A DNA stretch of 32,350 nucleotides, from positions 1 through 32,350 of the forward strand of contig JAQXIM010000129.1 in the NCBI GenBank assembly GCA_029007785.1, read 5' to 3'. The DNA is from Clostridiales bacterium (GTDB lineage Bacteria > Bacillota > Clostridia > Lachnospirales > Lachnospiraceae). Below are positions 21,320-28,781 of this stretch, one piece after another; position 1 is the first letter of the stretch, and every line of letters begins with the position of its first letter. The notes beneath the pieces were generated by a model. The model worked only from the letters and a program-made list of their open reading frames with translations, had not been told where the DNA came from and did not search any database. A program made the translations under genes and the position numbers.

Positions 21320-21470
21320 ACAAAGCGGAAACAGCAATAAAACAACATTTTAGAAAATATCCGAGAAAAGTTTCCGTACACTTTATAATTTTATTATATT
21401 CGTAGTGTATACTAGTAGAATAAAGAGCAGAACTTGTTTACGGAAAACGCATTTCCTGTTTTGCTTGATG

Positions 21471-21491
21471 AGATCCTGTGTGACAGGATCT
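21471..21491 (+). promoter_or_regulatory. Hairpin in the cassette leader, possible attenuator
   Basis: AGATCCTGT and ACAGGATCT form a perfect 9-bp stem with a GTG loop, followed by TGTATTTTG. It lies about 55 bases before the first ATG of the cassette. The U-run is weak, so it could be a leaky terminator, a processing site or a structural element. The rest of the 21320-21545 leader shows no known riboswitch. Confidence 0.45.
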
Positions 21492-21545
21492 TGTATTTTG
21501 CCTTTTGGCAATCATTATACTCTCGTATTTTCAGGAGGCTTTCCA

Positions 21546-21941
21546 ATGAAAGAAAAAATCAGACAATTTATGGCCGGACGTTACGGAACAGATCAGCTTG
21601 GCCGCTGCACCATGGCTGTAGGCGTCATTTCCTTCATTCTGTACATGATTACGAAATTAAGCCTGTTGTATCTGGTGACGCTTGCATGCCTGATTCTTTA
21701 CTATTACCGGTCCATGTCCAGAGACTGCAGCAAACGATATGATGAGAACCTGAAATTTCTGCATTTTCAGAATAAAATTACCAATCGGCTGCAGCTTGAG
21801 AAGCTCCATTGGAGCCAGCGCAAAACTCACCGTTTCTATTCCTGCCCTTCCTGCAAGCAGAAGATTCGGGTTCCCCGGGGAAGGGGCAAGATTTCCATTA
21901 CGTGTCCCCGATGTCATGCTGAGTTCATCCGCAAGACCTGA
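21546..21941 (+). CDS. Membrane protein with C-terminal zinc ribbon
   Basis: 131 residues of no named function. Two adjacent hydrophobic helices (about 22-36 and 38-54) form a hairpin, followed by a basic stretch and a zinc ribbon: CPSC (C100/C103) and CPRC (C120/C123) separated by the basic KIRVPRGRGKISIT loop. The ribbon should face the cytosol. The ATG at 21546 has AGGAGG 9 bases upstream; a frame reaching back to 21405 lacks a ribosome site. It is the first gene of a three-gene cassette, 26 bases before the DUF5685-type gene. The basic ribbon could bind nucleic acid or a protein partner; that is inference. Confidence 0.8.
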   Translation: MKEKIRQFMAGRYGTDQLGRCTMAVGVISFILYMITKLSLLYLVTLACLILYYYRSMSRDCSKRYDENLKFLHFQNKITNRLQLEKLHWSQRKTHRFYSCPSCKQKIRVPRGRGKISITCPRCHAEFIRKT

Positions 21942-21967
21942 CAAAAGCCAATGGGAGAATCGTTCCT

Positions 21968-22816
21968 ATGTTTGGATATATCTGCGTCAACAAACCGGAA
22001 ATGAAAATCCGGGACTTTGAAGAATACAGCAGCTTTTACTGCGGGCTCTGCCGTTCACTGAAAAAGCAAACCGGACGACTGGGACAGATAACATTGACAT
22101 ATGATATGACATTTCTGTCCATTCTTCTTACCGGTCTCTATGAAGATAAGACCACATGCATATGTGAGCGCTGCCCTGTTCGCCCCTGGCGAAAAATGAA
22201 AAAACAGCAGAATCGATGGACCGCCTATGCTGCTGATATGAATGTTCTTCTTGCCGCCTATAACCTGGAGGATGACTGGCTGGATGAAAAAAGCATCAAG
22301 GGATTCGTTCTTTCCCGTCTGCTTTCTTCCCGGAGAAAAAGAATCGAAAAACAATATCCACGGCAGAGCCAGGCTGTATCCCGGTATTTAGAAGACCTTC
22401 ATGAATGTGAGGCTTCCCGTTCTCCGGATCTGGATCTTGCCGCAGGATTGACAGGAAAGATGCTGGCAGAGATTTTCGTCTGTGAAGAGGATATCTGGTC
22501 TGATTCTCTGAGAAAAATGGGTTTTTTCCTTGGCAAATTCATTTATCTCATGGATGCCTATGAGGACATGGAGGAGGATAAAAAAAGCGGCAGATATAAT
22601 CCCTGGCTTACTCTCCCCCAGGACGAATTTCCGGAAGACAGCTGCCTTCAGATTCTCACTATGATGATTTCTGAGGCTTCCAAAGCCTTCGAAACACTCC
22701 CCATTCTGCTTCACGCCGATATTCTGCGGAATATTCTCTATTCCGGAGTATGGAGCAAATACGAAGAGATTCATAATAAAAGAACCGGGAAGACGGAATC
22801 TCCCGGTCAGGAATAA
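21968..22816 (+). CDS. DUF5685-type protein with isoprenoid-synthase-like aspartate motifs
   Basis: 282 residues that I recognise as the uncharacterised DUF5685 group by the opening [20 protein letters not shown]. Visible cysteine pairs are C25/C28 and C64/C66/C69. The protein appears all-helical. Two acidic motifs stand out: EDDWLDE (101-107) and [17 protein letters not shown] (196-212), the latter preceded by [15 protein letters not shown]. This order resembles the two metal-diphosphate motifs of class I prenyl synthases (DDxxD, then LGxAFQIxDDxxD...GRxxxP). The 93-residue spacing is shorter than usual, so the resemblance is a hypothesis. GGGAGA precedes the ATG; dnaJ-like follows after 23 bases. 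An alternative is a purely structural protein. Confidence 0.75.
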   Translation: MFGYICVNKPEMKIRDFEEYSSFYCGLCRSLKKQTGRLGQITLTYDMTFLSILLTGLYEDKTTCICERCPVRPWRKMKKQQNRWTAYAADMNVLLAAYNLEDDWLDEKSIKGFVLSRLLSSRRKRIEKQYPRQSQAVSRYLEDLHECEASRSPDLDLAAGLTGKMLAEIFVCEEDIWSDSLRKMGFFLGKFIYLMDAYEDMEEDKKSGRYNPWLTLPQDEFPEDSCLQILTMMISEASKAFETLPILLHADILRNILYSGVWSKYEEIHNKRTGKTESPGQE

Positions 22817-22839
22817 TACTGAGGAAGGAACTCGAAAAC

Positions 22840-23595
22840 ATGTCTGATCCATATCAGGTGCTCGGTATCCGCCGCGACGCCTCCGATGAAGAAATTAAGA
22901 AAGCGTACCGCAAATTAAGCCGTCAATACCATCCGGACGCCAACATCAACAATCCCAACGCTGCCCAGGCAGAAGAAAAATTCAAAGAAGTTCAGCAGGC
23001 TTACAACCAGATCATGAAGGAAAAAGAACAGGGTACTTCCGGTTCTTCCTATCAGGGTCAGGGCAGCTACTCTTCCGGATACGGTCAGGGCCGCAGTTAT
23101 GAAAACAGCGATCCCTTCGGCGGTTTTTACGGTGGTTTTTATGGTAATCCTTTTGGCGGACAGCAGTCTTACGGCGGCTATCAGAATCAGTCCTACCAGA
23201 ATTCTTACAGCAGCGAAGACGATATCAAGATGCGGGCAGCCGCAAATTATCTGAATAACCGGGCTTATCAGGAAGCGCTGAATACCTTGAACAGCATTCA
23301 GGATCGGACTGCTCAATGGTATTATTACTGCAGTATTGCCCACTCCGGTCTGGGCAACAATGTCAACGCTCTGAATTATGCCCGCCGGGCTTCTTCCATG
23401 GACCCGGACAATATCGAATACCAGAATCTGATTCACCGCCTGGAGCATGGAGGCCAGTGGTATGATGATATGAGCAGCGGTTTCGGAGGCCATGCTCATG
23501 TGAACATGAACAATTTGTGCTGCTACTGCTGCATGGTTCAGCTCTGCTGCAATAGCTGCGGACGCGGTTTTTACTGCTGTCTCCCTCCCATCTGA
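22840..23595 (+). CDS. J-domain protein with TPR-like region and cysteine-string tail
   Basis: 251 residues. A canonical J domain (2-65, [22 protein letters not shown] at 31-33) should stimulate a DnaK ATPase. A Gly/Ser/Tyr/Gln-rich linker (66-125) follows, then a helical TPR-like segment (130-200, [12 protein letters not shown]...[15 protein letters not shown]). The C terminus packs nine cysteines into 21 residues ([21 protein letters not shown], residues 227-247, the full stretch being one residue over twenty). It lacks the DnaJ zinc-finger and substrate domains, so it is a class C J protein. It is last in the cassette, before a strong terminator. The tail could bind metal, form disulfides or be lipid-modified. 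Confidence 0.88.
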   Translation: MSDPYQVLGIRRDASDEEIKKAYRKLSRQYHPDANINNPNAAQAEEKFKEVQQAYNQIMKEKEQGTSGSSYQGQGSYSSGYGQGRSYENSDPFGGFYGGFYGNPFGGQQSYGGYQNQSYQNSYSSEDDIKMRAAANYLNNRAYQEALNTLNSIQDRTAQWYYYCSIAHSGLGNNVNALNYARRASSMDPDNIEYQNLIHRLEHGGQWYDDMSSGFGGHAHVNMNNLCCYCCMVQLCCNSCGRGFYCCLPPI

Positions 23596-23629
23596 TCTTT
23601 TCTGATATATATTTGAATAGAAGAATCAC

Positions 23630-23673
23630 AAAAAATCCGTCCCCGGCATCTTAACACCGGGAACGGATTTTTT
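23630..23673. terminator. Bidirectional terminator between the cassette and nrdD
   Basis: AAAAAATCCGT/ACGGATTTTTT outer arms with an inner CCCGG/CCGGG stem. A/T runs on both sides make it active in either direction between the convergent genes. Confidence 0.9.
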
Positions 23674-23724
23674 GATTCCTTATGATTGGTTCTTTATTCT
23701 TTCATTTCTCATCTCTGTCATTTA

Positions 23725-26121
23725 TCAGGACGGATTTTTACGCATATCTTCCGCATATTTGCGAATATTGGCGGCATTTACAATCTTGGTAATCTCTCCG
23801 CCCTTTTCGACAATAAAGGTGGGAGCCTGCATGACGTCATATTTCTTTACCAGGTCCTGTTCTTGTTCCGCATCCACTACCTGATAATCCAGTCCATTCA
23901 GGAACTGCTTGGCCATACGGCAATTGGGACAAGTCTTTGTGGTAAACAAATAGGCTTTCGCTTTTCCTTCCTCCCTGACATTCTGGGCAAAGGCACCGCT
24001 GACCGGAATCTTGCCTCCGACTACGGAAACACCGCTCCGTTTCATTTTTGATCTCATCGGAACATATTCCTGCCGGTTCTTATATTCCTGAAGTTTTCCT
24101 TCATTCCAGTTCTGTACAGGACGATAGTATCCGGTAATCCGGCTGTAAACTTCCGCTTTTGCTCCGCATTTGGGACATACAAAATGTTCGCCGCTGAGAT
24201 ATCCATGACTCTGACATACCGAATAGGTGGGAGAAAGGGTATAGTAAGGCAGCTTATAATTCTCCGCAATCGTACGAACCAGTTTTGCCGCCGAAGACCA
24301 GTCCGGAAGCTTTTCTCCCAGGAACGCATGAAATACGGTACCGGAAGTATAAAGAGTCTGCAGTTCATCCTGGATATCCAGGGCGTCAAAAATATCCGAA
24401 GTAAACTCTACCGGCAAATGGGAGCTGTTGGTGTAATAGGACGTATCCCCTTCTTTTCCGGCTGTGATGATGTCCGGGAACTGTTCCCGATCATGTTTAG
24501 CCAGACGGTATGCCGTGGACTCTGCCGGAGTGGCTTCCAGATTGTACAAATCTCCATACTTGGCCTGATATTCTTTCAGACGATCTCTCATATGATTCAG
24601 TACATCCTTGGTGAATTCCTGGGTTTCTTTTGTCACCATACTTCCGCCCAGCCACTTTGCATTCAGGCCAACTTCATTCATTCCCACCAGACCAATGGTA
24701 GAGAAGTGATTATCGAAAGTTCCCAGATATCTCTTGGTATAAGGATACAGGCCTTCATTGAGAAGTTTCGTAATTACGTCTCTCTTGATCTTCAGAGAAC
24801 GGGCAGCCACATCCATCATGTGATCCAATCTCTGATAAAACTCTTCCGGAGTATCCGACAAATAAGCAATGCGAGGCATGTTGATGGTTACAACACCTAC
24901 CGAACCGGTACTTTCACCGGAACCGAAGAAACCTCCGGATTTGCGGCGCAGCTCTCTCAGATCCAGACGAAGACGGCAGCACATGCTTCTTACATCGCTG
25001 GGTTCCATATCACTGTTGATATAGTTGGAGAAATAAGGCGTACCGTATTTTGCTGTCATCTCAAAGAGAAGACGGTTATTTTCCGTATCACTCCAATCAA
25101 AATCCCTGGTAATGGAATAGGTGGGAATGGGATACTGGACTCCGCGTCCATTGGCATCTCCTTCGATCATGATCTCCAGAAATGCCTTGTTTACCATATC
25201 CATTTCTTTCTTACAGTCTTTGTACCGGAAATCCATCTCCTTGCCGCCAACGATGGCATTCAGTTCTGCCAGGTCATTGGGAACCGTCCAGTCCAGAGTA
25301 ATGTTGGAAAAGGGTGCCTGTGTTCCCCATCTGGAGGGGGTATTCACTCCATAAATAAAGGATTCAATGCATTTCTTTACTTCCGGATAAGACAAATTAT
25401 CTACCTTAACAAAAGGAGCCAGATACGTATCAAAGGACGAAAATGCCTGTGCACCAGCCCATTCATTCTGCATAATGCCCAGGAAATTTACCATCTGGTT
25501 ACAGAGTACCGACAAATGGCGTGCCGGAGAAGAAGTAATCTTACCGGTGATTCCACCCAGACCTTCCTGAATCAGCTGCTTTAAGGACCAGCCGGCGCAA
25601 TAACCCGTCAGCATAGACAGATCATGAATATGAATATCTGCATTCCGATGGGCTTTGGCAATCTCTTCGTCGTAAATCTCTGACAGCCAGTAATTTGCCG
25701 TAATAGCACCGGAGTTGCTCAGAATCAGTCCTCCTACCGAATAGGTAACGGTGGAGTTCTCTTTCACACGCCAGTCTTCTACCTTTACATAACTGTTGAC
25801 AATCTCTTTATAATCCAGAATGGTGGATTTCATGTTGCGGATTTTCTCACGCTGCTTCCGATACAGAATATATGCTTTTGCCACATCGGTGTAACCGGAC
25901 TGCTCCAGTACATGCTCTGCACTGTCCTGAATCTGTTCTACACTGATACTGTCATTCTCAATCTTATCCTGAAAATCTGCCGTCACCCGCAAAGACAGCA
26001 GTTCAATAATTTCTTCGTTATATACCTTCTTCGTTGCCTTAAAGGCTTTCCGAAGAGCTTCCGAAATCTTGGACAGCTGAAAAGCTGTCACCTGACCATC
26101 ACGCTTAATTACCTGAAACAT
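23725..26121 (-). CDS. nrdD: Anaerobic ribonucleoside-triphosphate reductase with fused redoxin domain
   Basis: 798 residues. An N-terminal ATP-cone (1-90, QVIKRDGQVTAFQLSKI) senses ATP/dATP. The class III catalytic barrel follows, then a zinc site (CQSH...CPKC) and the glycyl-radical loop RITGYYRPVQNWN (G664). Residues 720-798 are an extra thioredoxin/glutaredoxin-like domain with CPNC (731-734) and a cis-proline APTF. This fits the NrdD2 type, in which a redoxin rather than formate supplies reducing power; here the redoxin is built in. It is monocistronic with its own promoter and NrdR-box-like sites. No activase gene adjoins it, so it may use the NrdG at 28170 or another. It makes dNTPs without oxygen. 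Confidence 0.93.
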   Translation of the reverse strand: MFQVIKRDGQVTAFQLSKISEALRKAFKATKKVYNEEIIELLSLRVTADFQDKIENDSISVEQIQDSAEHVLEQSGYTDVAKAYILYRKQREKIRNMKSTILDYKEIVNSYVKVEDWRVKENSTVTYSVGGLILSNSGAITANYWLSEIYDEEIAKAHRNADIHIHDLSMLTGYCAGWSLKQLIQEGLGGITGKITSSPARHLSVLCNQMVNFLGIMQNEWAGAQAFSSFDTYLAPFVKVDNLSYPEVKKCIESFIYGVNTPSRWGTQAPFSNITLDWTVPNDLAELNAIVGGKEMDFRYKDCKKEMDMVNKAFLEIMIEGDANGRGVQYPIPTYSITRDFDWSDTENNRLLFEMTAKYGTPYFSNYINSDMEPSDVRSMCCRLRLDLRELRRKSGGFFGSGESTGSVGVVTINMPRIAYLSDTPEEFYQRLDHMMDVAARSLKIKRDVITKLLNEGLYPYTKRYLGTFDNHFSTIGLVGMNEVGLNAKWLGGSMVTKETQEFTKDVLNHMRDRLKEYQAKYGDLYNLEATPAESTAYRLAKHDREQFPDIITAGKEGDTSYYTNSSHLPVEFTSDIFDALDIQDELQTLYTSGTVFHAFLGEKLPDWSSAAKLVRTIAENYKLPYYTLSPTYSVCQSHGYLSGEHFVCPKCGAKAEVYSRITGYYRPVQNWNEGKLQEYKNRQEYVPMRSKMKRSGVSVVGGKIPVSGAFAQNVREEGKAKAYLFTTKTCPNCRMAKQFLNGLDYQVVDAEQEQDLVKKYDVMQAPTFIVEKGGEITKIVNAANIRKYAEDMRKNPS

Positions 26122-26216
26122 ACCTTTATTCCCTCTTTCTGTCAGTCAACCAGTTCCGAAGAGCATAACTTCCTGAACGCTCTCCTTCAACCTGCTGCAT
26201 TTCGTACAGCTCCTCT

Positions 26217-26246
26217 ACTATACCACAAGATATTGTTTCATGTCAA
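26217..26246 (-). promoter_or_regulatory. Promoter of the redoxin-fused nrdD
   Basis: TTGACA (26241-26246), an 18-base spacer and TATAGT (26217-26222) with an upstream TG (TGGTATAGT). An NrdR-box-like sequence fills the spacer. Confidence 0.85.
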
Positions 26247-26270
26247 TCGTCGTACCACCATATCTTCGAA
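26223..26270. promoter_or_regulatory. NrdR operator pair at the redoxin-fused nrdD promoter
   Basis: Box A (26223-26238; minus-strand core ACAATATCTTGT) fits the NrdR-box core ACwATATmTwGT at every position and lies exactly between -10 and -35. Box B (26255-26270, CCACCATATCTTCGAA) matches well in its left half only. Their centres are 32 bp apart, the three-turn spacing known for NrdR box pairs. Binding of the dATP/ATP-sensing repressor NrdR would block RNA polymerase directly. Confidence 0.7.
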
Positions 26271-26271
26271 A

Positions 26272-26304
26272 AGTCCTGATTTCCCATCTTAAGAAATCAG
26301 GACT
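26272..26304 (-). terminator. Terminator after hflX
   Basis: AGTCCTGATTTC (26272-26283) pairs with GAAATCAGGACT (26293-26304) around nine bases; the minus-strand exit reads TTTTCG. It directly abuts NrdR box B of the next gene. Confidence 0.75.
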
Positions 26305-26377
26305 CTGTCTCTTTCACAAATCACGTTTTCTATCTTTCAGAAAGCGGGACTCACCTCTGTCAAAATAAAAATATCGA

Positions 26378-27613
26378 TTAAAGTTTTCCGAAATATTCTG
26401 CCGGAATGTATCCTACCACATAAATACCATCGTCTCTGTATTCTTCGGACATCAGCTGACCATACCGACGAAGGATCTGAACCTTCCCGGCTTCTGTATA
26501 GGGGTACAAACGCTCCACATATATTTTCTGATTCCGAAGAATATTGCCCAGCATGATCTGAAGTTCCTCCAGGCCCTGTCCTGTTCTTGCAGATATTCCC
26601 AGAGTATCATCGGCACGATAATCCACCAGACGAAGGGCTCCTTCTACCCGATCCTGCTTGTTGAACACAGTCAAAATGGGTTTGTCCTTGATTTCCAGAT
26701 CTTTCAGCGTATCATATACTACCTGCATCTGAATGTCCATCTGAGGATTGCTGGCATCCACCACATGGAGAATCACATCGGCATACTTTGCCTCCTCCAG
26801 AGTACTGCGAAAAGCCTCAATCAAATGATGGGGCAGTTTGCGAATGAATCCAACCGTGTCTGTCAGCAGAACTTCTTCACCTGTGGGAAGAACCAGATTT
26901 CTGGTGGTGGGATCGAGAGTAGCAAACAGCTTATCTTCTGCCAGAATGGAAGCTCCGGTCAGAGCATTCAGAAGAGTGCTCTTTCCTGCGTTTGTATAAC
27001 CTACAATGGCAATCACCGGAATTCTGCTGCGTTCCCGGCTCTTTCTTGTGGTTTCCCGGTGACGCTTTACTTCCTCCAGTTCTTTCTTCAAGCTGGAAAT
27101 TCTATCATGAATCACCCGTCGGTCCGTCTCCAGTTTGGTCTCACCGGGACCTCTCGTTCCAATTCCACCGCCCAGTCGGGACAGGGACTCTCTGAGGCCA
27201 ACCAGTCTGGCAGCCCGATAACGAAGCTGCGCCAGCTCTACCTGGATTTTTCCTTCTCTGGTGGAAGCTCTTCCGGCAAAAATATCAAGGATGACCAATG
27301 TCCGATCCATTACTTTCGTATCCAGAAGCATCTCCAGATTCTTCATCTGAGCCGGAGATAATTCATCGTCACAGACAACACCGGTTGCTCCCAGGGCATG
27401 GATGCGCTCCCGAACTTCTTCAATTTTTCCTTTTCCCAGATAGGTTCCGGGATGAATCTGCTCTCGGTTCTGGATGATTTTTTCCAGAACAACAGCACCC
27501 GCTGTTTCTGCCAGTTCCTCCAGTTCATCCAGGGATGCCTGGGTATCATCCATATCCATGGTACTGACACCGACACAGATGACCCTTTCCTTCTGTTCCT
27601 GCAAATCGATCAT
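26378..27613 (-). CDS. hflX: GTPase HflX, ribosome-splitting/rescue factor
   Basis: 411 residues. The N-terminal glycine-rich HflX domain (about 15-160, ending in SLSRLGGGIGTRGPGETKLE), a coiled-coil (165-195) and a G domain with GYTNAGKST (205-213), DTVGF (252-256), NKQD and SARTG. HflX binds the 50S subunit and splits stalled or stressed ribosomes using GTP. The family is usually 360-430 residues, so this is full length. It begins 20 bases after the dut stop, so it closes the nrdD-nrdG-dut-hflX series. The ribosome site (GGGGA) is modest. Confidence 0.95.
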   Translation of the reverse strand: MIDLQEQKERVICVGVSTMDMDDTQASLDELEELAETAGAVVLEKIIQNREQIHPGTYLGKGKIEEVRERIHALGATGVVCDDELSPAQMKNLEMLLDTKVMDRTLVILDIFAGRASTREGKIQVELAQLRYRAARLVGLRESLSRLGGGIGTRGPGETKLETDRRVIHDRISSLKKELEEVKRHRETTRKSRERSRIPVIAIVGYTNAGKSTLLNALTGASILAEDKLFATLDPTTRNLVLPTGEEVLLTDTVGFIRKLPHHLIEAFRSTLEEAKYADVILHVVDASNPQMDIQMQVVYDTLKDLEIKDKPILTVFNKQDRVEGALRLVDYRADDTLGISARTGQGLEELQIMLGNILRNQKIYVERLYPYTEAGKVQILRRYGQLMSEEYRDDGIYVVGYIPAEYFGKL

Positions 27614-27633
27614 ATTATTCTTCCCCTGCTGCT

Positions 27634-28080
27634 TTATTGTATTCCGGAACTGCCGAAACCTCCTCTGGCTTCTCCTTGCTTTTCTTCCGCTTCCTCAAAA
27701 ATAATCTGAGGCTGGTGCTTCTGAATACGGAACTGGGCAATTCTGTCATTTACATGAATTTCTGTATCTCTCATGGCAAGCACCGGCATTTTCCAGATGT
27801 CGTCTGTACTATGTTTTCCATAACTCTCATCAATAATACCCAGCGAATTCGTCATAATAATACCAAAATTCTTGAAAGTAGAGCTGCGGGGAGCTACGAT
27901 GGCTTCATAGCCGTCCGGCAGACACATGGATATGCCCAGGCTGATCAGGCGAAATTCGCCCTTTTTCATCACTGCATTTTCAGCGGCACGAAGATCAATC
28001 CAATCACTTTTTCCCGCAATATATGTCAATTTATCAATTTCCTTACTGTGATAATAAATCCTGATAGTCTCCTGATTCAT
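27634..28080 (-). CDS. dut: dUTP diphosphatase
   Basis: A 148-residue trimeric dUTPase-type protein that hydrolyses dUTP to dUMP and pyrophosphate, keeping uracil out of DNA and feeding dTMP synthesis. All five motifs are visible: IDLRAA (28-33), APRSST (63-68), GIIDESYG (81-88, catalytic D84), RIAQ (113-116) and RGGFGSSG (139-146). Motif 3 is slightly divergent (DESYG for DSDYxG). The ATG at 28080 with AAAGG upstream is preferred to one six codons earlier. It lies 89 bases after nrdG and 20 before hflX with no terminator, fitting a dNTP-supply operon. A dCTP deaminase-like activity is less likely. Confidence 0.85.
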   Translation of the reverse strand: MNQETIRIYYHSKEIDKLTYIAGKSDWIDLRAAENAVMKKGEFRLISLGISMCLPDGYEAIVAPRSSTFKNFGIIMTNSLGIIDESYGKHSTDDIWKMPVLAMRDTEIHVNDRIAQFRIQKHQPQIIFEEAEEKQGEARGGFGSSGIQ

Positions 28081-28169
28081 AGGTATTCTGCCTTTCATCC
28101 GTTTTTTTCTGGTGTCCGTTTTATTGCTTCAATCTCCGAAGACATTCTTACTGCATATTTCATATACAC

Positions 28170-28676
28170 TTATGCTCGGGCTTCCGGATCTACATGGAGT
28201 ACCATCTTACCGGATTTTATCGTTTCCGCCACCCGGATTACCCTCTGATTGGCACTTCCTCTCCACAGAAGCTGGTTATCGTGGACTGCTTCTTCAAATT
28301 TTCCGTCTACCACAATATCCAGGTTTTCCATTCCCGGCAGGCTGCAGATTTCTTCCCAAAGATACCCTGTATAAAGCCAAATGGTTTTCTTCGGATATTT
28401 TTCTTTTATCTCTGCCGCCAGCTGAAGAACTTCCTTCCGATTGACCGGATGCAAAGGATCCCCGCCGCTGAAGGTAATGCCGCTGACATAATCCTTCTCC
28501 AGTTCATCAAAACACTCTTTTTTTGCCGTTTCATCAAAGGGAAGGCCATTGGTGGGATCCCATGTGATCGGATTATGACAGCCATGACAATAATGATTAC
28601 AGCCAGACACCCAAAGAACGACACGAAGGCCATCTCCATTCAGCATATCATCCTTTGTTATATTATGATAATTCAT
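28170..28676 (-). CDS. nrdG: Anaerobic ribonucleotide reductase activating protein (radical SAM)
   Basis: 168 residues. The radical-SAM cluster motif CNHYCHGC (C26, C30, C33) binds the [4Fe-4S] that cleaves S-adenosylmethionine. FSGGDPL is the family GGE-like SAM-binding motif, and WLYTGYLWEE is typical of NrdG. It generates the glycyl radical on NrdD. ATG at 28676 is chosen for AAAGGG upstream; the longer frame to 28775 would run through a structured intercistronic element. It is the only activase in the window and lies directly after the 710-residue nrdD. Confidence 0.95.
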   Translation of the reverse strand: MNYHNITKDDMLNGDGLRVVLWVSGCNHYCHGCHNPITWDPTNGLPFDETAKKECFDELEKDYVSGITFSGGDPLHPVNRKEVLQLAAEIKEKYPKKTIWLYTGYLWEEICSLPGMENLDIVVDGKFEEAVHDNQLLWRGSANQRVIRVAETIKSGKMVLHVDPEARA

Positions 28677-28701
28677 TTTTTTACCCTTTCCCGGACAAAT
28701 A

Positions 28702-28758
28702 GCCCCACAAAACGCGGTGCTGCCGGTTTGGCAGCTGAAATCCGACGTTCTGTGGGGC
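28702..28758 (-). ncRNA. Structured intercistronic element between nrdD and nrdG
   Basis: An outer 13-bp stem (GCCCCACAAAACG at 28702-28714 with CGTTCTGTGGGGC at 28746-28758, one wobble) encloses an inner perfect hairpin (GCTGCC at 28719-28724, GGCAGC at 28730-28735). The minus-strand exit has no U-run, so it is more likely an mRNA stabiliser, processing site or small mobile palindrome than a terminator. Confidence 0.6.
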
Positions 28759-28781
28759 AGTCCCTCTCGGAACAAATATTT

